From an uncultured Slackia sp. (GTDB lineage: Bacteria; Actinomycetota; Coriobacteriia; Coriobacteriales; Eggerthellaceae), in NCBI GenBank assembly GCA_934646845.1, contig CAKUEV010000089.1:1-7284 (forward strand): a DNA stretch of 7,284 bases, read 5' to 3'. Shown here one piece after another: positions 1-4,760 of the stretch. The notes under the pieces are model-generated. The model searched no databases. It was not told the DNA's origin and saw nothing but the letters and a program-made list of their open reading frames with translations. The position numbers were made by a program, and so were the translations under genes. Position 1 is the first letter of the stretch, and each line of letters begins with the position of its first letter.

Positions 1-183
1 GCCCAGGCCGAAGCCGCCAAGGCGGCTGACGTAAAGCCTGCGGTTGATTGGGAAGCCGAGCGTGCGAAGGTGCAAGCCAAGTGCGCGAATCTGCCCGAGG
101 ACAAAGCCGCGAAAGTGATGGCGGCATTTGAGGCGAAGGTACGCGCCGCCCAGGGCGACGCGTCTGCGAAAGGCGGTGAGTAG
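1..183 (+). CDS. 3' end of an upstream hydrogenase-operon subunit (possibly EchD/NuoC-like), Ala-rich tail
   Basis: Frame 1 is open from the window edge to TAG at 181-183 and gives the last 60 residues of a protein. The visible part is low complexity, rich in Ala, Lys and Glu, and probably helical, with one Cys. It shows no domain that identifies the product. It ends one base before the ATG of the [NiFe] large subunit, so it belongs to the same operon. In Ech operons of the Methanosarcina type the gene before echE is echD, a small subunit related to NuoC. EchD is therefore the best guess, but it is inferred from position alone. The tail resembles the C-terminal extension of the ferredoxin subunit encoded downstream, and both share the 15-mer GCCGAAGCCGCCAAG. 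Confidence 0.7.
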   Translation, partial: AQAEAAKAADVKPAVDWEAERAKVQAKCANLPEDKAAKVMAAFEAKVRAAQGDASAKGGE

Positions 184-184
184 C

Positions 185-1273
185 ATGGGCAAGGCGACCG
201 TGATTCCTTTCGGCCCGCAGCACCCTGTGTTGCCCGAGCCTTTGCATTTGGACCTCGTGGTTGAAGATGAGCACGTTATTGAGGCCATTCCGCAGATCGG
301 CTTCGTGCATCGCGGATTGGAGAAGCTCGTTGAGACTCGCGACATCCATCAGTTCATCTATGTTGCAGAGCGCATCTGCGGCATTTGCAGCTTCGGCCAC
401 TCGCTCGGCTATGCCGAGACCATCGAATCGCTCATGGGCGTGGAAGTTCCCAGGCGCGCGCAGTACCTGCGCGTGATTCTGCACGAGCTGTCCCGTGTGC
501 ATTCGCACCTGTTGTGGCTGGGCCTCGCCGCTGACGCCTTCGGTTTCGAGAGCCTGTTCATGCATTGTTGGCGTTTGCGCGAGCGCGTGCTCGACATTTT
601 CGAGGCCACCACGGGCGGCCGCGTGATTCTGTCGTACGTGCAAATCGGCGGAGTCGTGCGCGATATCGATGCCGACACGCTTCGTTGGATTTGCGACAAG
701 CTCGATTCCATCGAGGGCGAATATAAGGAAATCTGCGCGACGTTCCTGAAGGATTCCTCGGTGCGCAGCCGTTTGGACGGGGTTGGCTACCTGAGCCAGG
801 AGCAGGCTTCCGAGCTGTGCATGGTCGGCCCGTTCGCCCGCGCGAGCAATGTGCCGTACGATTGCCGTGTTTTGGGCCATGGTGCCTATGGCGAGCTGAG
901 CGATTTCGCGCCCATCACGTCTACCGGCGGCGACTGCCTTGCCCGCGTCGAGGTGCGTTGTGCGGAAGTGAACCAATCTATCGCCATCGTCAAAGAGCTC
1001 GCCGCCAAGATCCCCAACGACGGCATCGGCGAGAAGAGCAAGCTCAAGCCTGCGGCCGGCGCTCAGGCGTGCAACGTGCTCGAGCAGCCTCGTGGCGAAT
1101 GCTACTACTACGCGCTGGGCAACGGCACGGCGAACTTGGAACGCATGCGCATGCGCACGCCTACCACGCAGAATCTCGCCGGCATGGTGAAGGCGCTCGA
1201 AGGGTGCGATTTGGCCGATGTTCCCAACATCATTTTGACGATCGACCCGTGTATCAGCTGTTCGGAAAGGTAG
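185..1273 (+). CDS. echE: Ech-type energy-converting [NiFe] hydrogenase, catalytic large subunit (EchE/NuoD-like)
   Basis: This 362-residue protein is the catalytic subunit of a group 4 membrane-bound [NiFe] hydrogenase, homologous to NuoD of complex I. It would reduce protons with electrons from ferredoxin, or oxidise H2, on the cytoplasmic face of the membrane. Diagnostic motifs are GPQHP near residue 10, GFVHRGLEKL at 39-48, RICGIC with Ni ligands C65 and C68, and the C-terminal DPCISCSER with C356 and C359. Both CxxC pairs are intact, so this is a real hydrogenase and not a complex I NuoD, which lacks them. The protein ends at the Arg of the last motif, so there is no C-terminal maturation peptide. 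I chose ATG 185 because AGGCGGTGAG (171-180) lies just upstream and the start follows the preceding stop by one base. An in-frame extension to 128 adds only sequence overlapping the upstream gene. A related CooH-type CO-linked enzyme cannot be excluded from this gene alone. Confidence 0.9.
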   Translation: MGKATVIPFGPQHPVLPEPLHLDLVVEDEHVIEAIPQIGFVHRGLEKLVETRDIHQFIYVAERICGICSFGHSLGYAETIESLMGVEVPRRAQYLRVILHELSRVHSHLLWLGLAADAFGFESLFMHCWRLRERVLDIFEATTGGRVILSYVQIGGVVRDIDADTLRWICDKLDSIEGEYKEICATFLKDSSVRSRLDGVGYLSQEQASELCMVGPFARASNVPYDCRVLGHGAYGELSDFAPITSTGGDCLARVEVRCAEVNQSIAIVKELAAKIPNDGIGEKSKLKPAAGAQACNVLEQPRGECYYYALGNGTANLERMRMRTPTTQNLAGMVKALEGCDLADVPNIILTIDPCISCSER

Positions 1274-1277
1274 GGCA

Positions 1278-1739
1278 ATGGGAAGCTTCAAACTGGGGAA
1301 GATGACCTTGCGCTCGCTGTTCGGCAAGCCTGAAACGGTCATGTACCCGCTCGAAAAACGCGACATCCCCGCAGGCCATCGCGGCACGGTTGAAATCGAC
1401 ATGGCGAAATGCATTCTGTGCGGCATCTGCGTGAAGCGTTGCCCGTGCTCGGCCATCGAGGTCGACAAGGTCGCCGGAACGTGGTCTATCAACCATTTCG
1501 GCTGCATTCAGTGCGACACGTGCGTGCGCGAATGTCCGAAGGGCGCGCTTTCCATGAGCATGGAATTCCCGCACGTTGCGCCCGTGAAAACGCGCCAGGT
1601 CGAAAGCAAGCCTGAGCCTACGCCCGAAGAGCTTGCTGCCGAAGCCGCCAAGAAGGCCGAACGCGAGGCGCGCATCGCCGCCGCGAAGGCCGCGAAAGCC
1701 GCCAAGGCCGCCCAAGAAGCCGAAAGCGCGAAGGAATAA
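1278..1739 (+). CDS. echF: Hydrogenase ferredoxin-like subunit with two [4Fe-4S] clusters (EchF/NuoI-like)
   Basis: This 153-residue polyferredoxin subunit carries electrons between soluble ferredoxin and the small hydrogenase subunit. Two classical [4Fe-4S] motifs are visible: C45-x2-C48-x2-C51-x3-C55-P and C76-x2-C79-x2-C82-x3-C86-P. This is the NuoI/EchF pattern. The first 25 or so residues (LRSLFGKPETVMYP) resemble the N-terminal stretch of such subunits that contacts the complex. Residues from about 107 to 153 form a highly charged tail made almost only of Ala, Lys, Glu and Arg. This tail is not part of the ferredoxin fold and is unusual for the family. The gene follows the large subunit by four bases, and the AAAGGTAG ribosome-binding region overlaps the upstream stop. 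It is the last gene of the operon, followed by a terminator at 1750. Fold and cofactor content are certain; the EchF name rests on the neighbouring EchE. Confidence 0.88.
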   Translation: MGSFKLGKMTLRSLFGKPETVMYPLEKRDIPAGHRGTVEIDMAKCILCGICVKRCPCSAIEVDKVAGTWSINHFGCIQCDTCVRECPKGALSMSMEFPHVAPVKTRQVESKPEPTPEELAAEAAKKAEREARIAAAKAAKAAKAAQEAESAKE

Positions 1740-1749
1740 CGTAAACACG

Positions 1750-1792
1750 CCGCCCCCGATGGTTCTTGGATCTTCGGGGGCGGTTCTCGTTT
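1750..1792 (+). terminator. Rho-independent-like terminator after echF
   Basis: A perfect 10-bp GC-rich stem is formed by CCGCCCCCGA (1750-1759) and TCGGGGGCGG (1774-1783), with a 14-nt loop. It begins 10 bases after the echF stop. The T tract behind it is poor (TTCTCGTTT), so termination may be incomplete or need Rho. Position and stem strength make it the likely end of the hydrogenase operon. Confidence 0.75.
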
Positions 1793-1823
1793 GCCAAGAG
1801 GGCCGAAACAGGCGCTTTCTGCA

Positions 1824-1898
1824 GATCGTGTTTCAGCAGGATGCGCTTCGGCGGGTTGTGCTTCGGCAGACTGTGCTTTCTGGAGGCGTGGTTTCTAG
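1824..1898 (+). repeat. Degenerate 15-nt tandem repeat in the echF-pgsA intergenic region
   Basis: About five consecutive 15-nt units can be aligned: GATCGTGTTTCAGCA, GGATGCGCTTCGGCG, GGTTGTGCTTCGGCA, GACTGTGCTTTCTGG and AGGCGTGGTTTCTAG. The approximate consensus is GGnTGTGCTTCGGCA. Units 2 and 3 are the most alike, and the outer units have decayed. Read in the + frame through 1766-1981, the period shows as a five-residue pattern (MRFGG, LCFGR, LCFLE, AWFLG). I do not call that frame a gene: its only early start codon is a TTG inside the terminator loop, and it has no ribosome-binding site. The rest of 1784-2082 holds no supported coding sequence. It becomes AT-rich after 1925. Confidence 0.5.
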
Positions 1899-1966
1899 GT
1901 TGCTGCGCCTTGCTCTTCTGCCTCAATGCAACTCGGAAGTTTCTCTGCATTAATTTCAACAGCTGT

Positions 1967-1995
1967 GTGCCAGATGTTTGAAAACGCTGTATAGT
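1967..1995 (+). promoter_or_regulatory. Candidate sigma-70-like promoter for pgsA
   Basis: GTGCCA (1967-1972, four of six matches to TTGACA) is followed after 17 bases by TATAGT (1990-1995, five of six matches to TATAAT). It lies in the AT-rich part of the gap and would start transcription near 2002, giving a leader of about 80 bases before pgsA. The -35 match is weak. A second -10-like hexamer, TAGAAT at 2021-2026, has no good -35 partner. Confidence 0.3.
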
Positions 1996-2033
1996 GCGCT
2001 TTTATTTGAAATCGCTTGTGTAGAATGATTTTC

Positions 2034-2056
2034 GCTCGCCACGGCGAGCTTATTTT
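2034..2056 (+). promoter_or_regulatory. Small hairpin followed by a T-rich run in the pgsA leader
   Basis: GCTCGC (2034-2039), loop CACG, and GCGAGC (2044-2049) form a perfect 6-bp stem followed by TTATTTT. It sits between the candidate promoter and the pgsA start at 2083. It could be a weak terminator or attenuator, or a structural element of the leader. The short stem makes a strong claim impossible. Confidence 0.35.
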
Positions 2057-2082
2057 CGGTTTTCAGCAGTGGAAGTTGGGCT

Positions 2083-2769
2083 ATGAGCGACGAAAAAGAG
2101 AAACGACCTTCGTGGGATACGCCTGAAAGCGAAGTGACCAATCGCATTTTCACGGCGGCGAACGTGGTGTCGTTCATTCGTCTGTGCATGGTGCCCGTGT
2201 ATTTGGTGCTGCTGCTCGACGGCCACGATATTTTGGCAACGTTCATTTTCGCGCTTGCCGCTTCCACCGACTTTATTGACGGGCAGCTCGCTCGTCGCAC
2301 GCATACCGTCTCGAGGCTCGGCCGCCTGCTCGACCCGGCTGTCGACCGCGCGCTCATGGTGTTTGGCGTGGTTGGCCTGCTGCTCGTGGGGCGCTTGCCG
2401 GTATGGATCGTGGCGCTCGTAATCGCTCGCGACCTGCTGCTGATCGTCGGTGGCGCATATTTGGGCGCTCGCTACAAAGCGCGCGTTGCCGTCATTTTCC
2501 CCGGCAAGGTTGCCACCACGCTTCTGTTCGTGGGCTTTGCGGGCCTGCTGTTGAACTGGCCGCTCGTTTCGGGCCTCGGCGTATGCGACTTGGCATGGCT
2601 TCCCGGTTTTAACGCTGACCTGTGCTCGTGGGGCATTTGGTTCGTGTATGCTGGCCTTATTCTGTGCATCTACACGACCACGGTGTACGTGCTTCGCGGC
2701 ATCGACGCCATGAATCAGGTCAAGGCCGAGCGCGCTGCCGCGAAAGTCGGGGCGGCCAAGGCGGAGTAG
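2083..2769 (+). CDS. pgsA: CDP-alcohol phosphatidyltransferase, phosphatidylglycerophosphate synthase-like
   Basis: This 228-residue integral membrane enzyme is of the CDP-alcohol phosphatidyltransferase family. It transfers a phosphatidyl group from CDP-diacylglycerol to an alcohol, most likely glycerol-3-phosphate, in phospholipid synthesis at the cytoplasmic membrane. The full family signature D-x2-DG-x2-AR-x8-G-x3-D-x3-D is present at residues 63-88 (D63, D66, G67, A70, R71, G80, D84, D88). All metal-binding and catalytic Asp residues are kept. Hydrophobic segments at about 25-45, 50-62, 91-103, 106-128, 143-165 and 184-204 fit the usual six membrane helices. The ATG at 2083 has GGAAG seven bases upstream. 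The C-terminus ends in another short Ala/Lys-rich tail. The gene stands alone between two terminators. The family also includes cardiolipin and phosphatidylinositol synthases, and the acceptor alcohol cannot be read from sequence, so pgsA is the most likely rather than a proven assignment. Confidence 0.8.
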   Translation: MSDEKEKRPSWDTPESEVTNRIFTAANVVSFIRLCMVPVYLVLLLDGHDILATFIFALAASTDFIDGQLARRTHTVSRLGRLLDPAVDRALMVFGVVGLLLVGRLPVWIVALVIARDLLLIVGGAYLGARYKARVAVIFPGKVATTLLFVGFAGLLLNWPLVSGLGVCDLAWLPGFNADLCSWGIWFVYAGLILCIYTTTVYVLRGIDAMNQVKAERAAAKVGAAKAE

Positions 2770-2836
2770 GGGCCTTCTGCGAAGCGCGTAGGCGCCCTGG
2801 CGTGCTCCCTCTTTCCTTAAAATAAGATCGTTCTTT

Positions 2837-2870
2837 ATGCCACGTTTCGAAGAGCGTGGCATTTTACTTT
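2837..2870 (+). terminator. Rho-independent terminator after pgsA
   Basis: ATGCCACG (2837-2844) pairs perfectly with CGTGGCAT (2855-2862). The stem can be extended inward by three weaker pairs (two G-T wobbles and one T-A) to leave a CGAA loop. TTTTACTTT follows at once. It ends the pgsA transcript about 70 bases after the stop and separates it from the paaK unit. Confidence 0.75.
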
Positions 2871-2897
2871 GATATTCAAAATTTCTCTTCATATGCA
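2869..2897 (+). promoter_or_regulatory. Candidate promoter of the paaK operon
   Basis: TTGATA (2869-2874, five of six to TTGACA) is followed after 17 bases by TATGCA (2892-2897), which keeps the leading TAT but is otherwise a weak -10. It directly follows the pgsA terminator and would start transcription near 2904, giving a leader of roughly 100 bases. The -35 hexamer overlaps the terminator tail. Confidence 0.3.
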
Positions 2898-2899
2898 TG

Positions 2900-2915
2900 C
2901 TTTAGTGCGCTAAAG
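2900..2915 (+). promoter_or_regulatory. Inverted repeat CTTTAG-TGCG-CTAAAG, candidate operator upstream of paaK
   Basis: This is a perfect 6-bp dyad with a 4-bp centre, placed three bases after the candidate -10 and about 85 bases before the paaK start. The position at the expected transcription start suits a repressor operator. It is not followed by a T tract and the arms are AT-rich, so it is unlikely to be a terminator. I do not recognise the regulator. Confidence 0.35.
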
Positions 2916-3000
2916 TAATCGTCACGACTTTTTGGGTCGGGCGCCCCATGCGCTCGCCTGTTGTGAAGTCGCGAGGCTCTCCACAAGGAAGGACTTCCCG

Positions 3001-4317
3001 ATGTCGAAGTACTATCAAGAAGAAATCGAGTGCATGGAGCACTCGAAGCTCGAGGAGCTTCAGCTCGAGCGTTTGCGCGACGTTGCCGTTCGCTGCTACG
3101 AGAACATCCCTCTCTATAAGCAGCGCTTTGACGAGGCTGGCGTCGATCCGTACCATATCGAATCTCTCGAAGACATCAAGAAGTTTCCCTTTACCGTGAA
3201 GCAGGATATGCGTGACGCCTATCCGTTCGGCCTGTTCGCCGTGCCTCGCTCCGAATGCGTGCGCGTGCATGCGTCTTCGGGCACTACGGGCCAGGCGACG
3301 GTCGTGGGTTACACGAAAGACGACCTGCAGGTGTGGGGCGATTGCTTCGCTCGCGGCATTTACATGCTCGACGGCGGCGAAGATTCCGTCGTGCAGGTTT
3401 CTTATGGTTACGGCCTGTTCACGGGCGGTTTGGGTGCGCATTTCGGCGCCGAGGCCGCGGGTGCCATGGTTGTTCCCATGTCTACCGGCAACACTAAGCG
3501 CCAAATCCAGATCATGAAAGATTTCGGCGTCACCATTTTGTGCGCGACGCCTTCATATGCGCTGCTCATCGCCGACACCATCGCCGAAATGGGCATGAGC
3601 ATGGACGAGTTCAAGCTCACGGGCGTCATTCTTGGCGCTGAACCCTGCAGCGAAGCGACGCGCGATGAGATTCGCCGCAAGCTTGGCGTGCAGTACTGCG
3701 ACGTGTATGGCCTTTCCGAAATCATGGGCCCGGGCGTTGCTATGGAGTGCTCCGAGTCGAACGGCCTGCACCTGTGCGAAGACCAGTTCCTGGCGGAAAT
3801 CGTGAACCCCGACACCTTCGAGCCTGTGCCCGACGGCGAATTCGGCGAGCTCGTCATTACCACGCTCACGCGCCAGTGTACGCCGCTCATTCGCTATCGC
3901 ACGCGCGACCTCACGCGTTTCATTCCGGGCGAGTGCAGCTGCGGTCGCACCCATAAGAAGATCGACCGCATCGTGGGCCGTACCGACGACATGCTCATCA
4001 TTCGCGGCGTGAATGTGTTCCCGTCGCAAATCGAGCAGGTCGTGAACAGCTTCGACGAAATTACCCCGCATTACCAAATCGTGCTCACCACCAAGGGCAC
4101 GCTCGACCAAATCGAGCTGCGCGTGGAAACCGCGCCCGACTTCCCGTTCGACGAGATTCGCGCGCTCGAAGATTTGAAGAAGCGTTTGGCGGCCGCGTTG
4201 AAGTCGAACTTGCAGATTGCTGTTAAGATTAAATTCTGCGAGCCGAAGACCATCGAACGCAGCGAGGGCAAATCGAAGCGCGTCATCGATTTGCGCGAAG
4301 TGAAGCAGCAGAACTAA
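3001..4317 (+). CDS. paaK: Phenylacetate-CoA ligase (aryl-acetate:CoA ligase, AMP-forming)
   Basis: This 438-residue member of the adenylate-forming superfamily is of the PaaK type, with a normal length for that family. It activates phenylacetate or a related aryl-acetate with ATP and CoA, giving aryl-acetyl-CoA, AMP and PPi. Visible motifs are the P-loop SSGTTGQ at 92-98, YGLSE at 236-240, the ATP-binding YRTRDL at 299-304, the hinge GRTDDML at 326-332, and EGKSKRVID near the end. The last holds the probable catalytic lysine at 424 or 426. A CSCGRTH stretch at 312-318 is typical of PaaK proteins. ATG 3001 has a strong AAGGAAGGA site (2985-2993) seven bases upstream. The open frame runs back to a TTG at 2932 but has no ribosome-binding site there. 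It is first in an apparent operon with an ACT protein, and iorA lies further down. This is the neighbourhood seen when PaaK works with an aryl-pyruvate ferredoxin oxidoreductase and not with the aerobic paa ring-oxidation genes, none of which appear here. Confidence 0.9.
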   Translation: MSKYYQEEIECMEHSKLEELQLERLRDVAVRCYENIPLYKQRFDEAGVDPYHIESLEDIKKFPFTVKQDMRDAYPFGLFAVPRSECVRVHASSGTTGQATVVGYTKDDLQVWGDCFARGIYMLDGGEDSVVQVSYGYGLFTGGLGAHFGAEAAGAMVVPMSTGNTKRQIQIMKDFGVTILCATPSYALLIADTIAEMGMSMDEFKLTGVILGAEPCSEATRDEIRRKLGVQYCDVYGLSEIMGPGVAMECSESNGLHLCEDQFLAEIVNPDTFEPVPDGEFGELVITTLTRQCTPLIRYRTRDLTRFIPGECSCGRTHKKIDRIVGRTDDMLIIRGVNVFPSQIEQVVNSFDEITPHYQIVLTTKGTLDQIELRVETAPDFPFDEIRALEDLKKRLAAALKSNLQIAVKIKFCEPKTIERSEGKSKRVIDLREVKQQN

Positions 4318-4334
4318 CGAGGGGGAGCACAATC

Positions 4335-4760
4335 ATGATCGAACAGCTCACCGTTTTCATTCAAAACGAAAAGGGCCGCCTGTCCGGCCTGTGCCGCACG
4401 CTTGCCGATGCGAATATCAACATGCACGACCTTTTCATCGCCGACACGAGCGACTTCGGCGTCGTGCGCGTCTTCTGCGATACGCCCCAGGCCGCCGCGA
4501 AGGTGCTCGACGAATCGGGCTTCCGTGCGAGCGTTACCAAGGTGCTCGCCGTGCGCGTTCCCAACGAGCCGGGCGGTTTGGCACATTTGCTCGAGACCAT
4601 CGAATCGATGGGCGCCAATATTGAATACGGCTACTGCTTTTCGCGTGGAGAGGCTACGGCCATTGACGTTTTGAAGGTTGTTGACGATACCGTTGAAGGT
4701 AAGCTTTCCGAAGCTGGCTTCGATGTCGTTTCTGCCGAGGAGGTCTATAAGCTTGATTAG
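4335..4760 (+). CDS. Tandem ACT-domain regulatory protein
   Basis: This 141-residue protein consists almost entirely of two ACT domains, at about residues 3-68 and 71-138. Each begins with a beta strand and the typical ligand-loop pattern: VFIQNEKGRLSGLCRTLADANIN in the first, shortened here to its key NEKGRL, and VPNEPGGLAHLL in the second. No catalytic or DNA-binding domain is attached. ACT domains bind amino acids, and stand-alone tandem ACT proteins next to paaK and ior genes are common in anaerobes. The probable role is sensing an aromatic amino acid and adjusting the ligase or the oxidoreductase, although the target is inferred. The gene starts 17 bases after paaK with a strong GAGGGGGAG (4319-4327), so the two are surely co-transcribed. 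Its last 8 bases overlap the next gene, and the ribosome-binding site of that gene lies within its coding sequence. Confidence 0.85.
   Translation: MIEQLTVFIQNEKGRLSGLCRTLADANINMHDLFIADTSDFGVVRVFCDTPQAAAKVLDESGFRASVTKVLAVRVPNEPGGLAHLLETIESMGANIEYGYCFSRGEATAIDVLKVVDDTVEGKLSEAGFDVVSAEEVYKLD
4737..4744 (+). promoter_or_regulatory. Ribosome-binding site GAGGAGGT deciding a TTG start
   Basis: A near-perfect Shine-Dalgarno GAGGAGGT is embedded in the ACT codons for Glu-Glu-Val. It lies eight bases before TTG 4753. It supports that start over ATG 4723 (no clear site upstream) and TTG 4678 for the carboxypeptidase, and it implies translational coupling with the ACT gene. Confidence 0.65.

Noticed and set aside
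1766..1981. Small + strand frame of 71 residues in the echF-pgsA gap, with pentapeptide-like periodicity
   Set aside because: Its start is a TTG in the terminator loop without a ribosome-binding site, and the periodicity is explained by the 15-nt DNA repeat. Kept as a repeat finding, not a gene.
1978..2026. TTGAAA hexamers at 1978 and 2006 as -35 boxes
   Set aside because: The nearby -10-like hexamers are only 6 and 9 bases away, far too close for a promoter spacer.
2050..2898. 282-residue open frame on the - strand over pgsA
   Set aside because: The + strand carries the complete CDP-alcohol phosphatidyltransferase signature; the antisense product is low complexity and unrecognisable.
2957..2993. 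TTGTG/CACAA pairing (2961-2965 with 2982-2986) that could touch the paaK ribosome-binding site
   Set aside because: Only five pairs with a 16-nt loop; too weak to claim translational control.
2932..3000. N-terminal extension of PaaK from TTG 2932
   Set aside because: There is no ribosome-binding site at 2932, while ATG 3001 has AAGGAAGGA at ideal spacing and matches the usual PaaK N-terminus.
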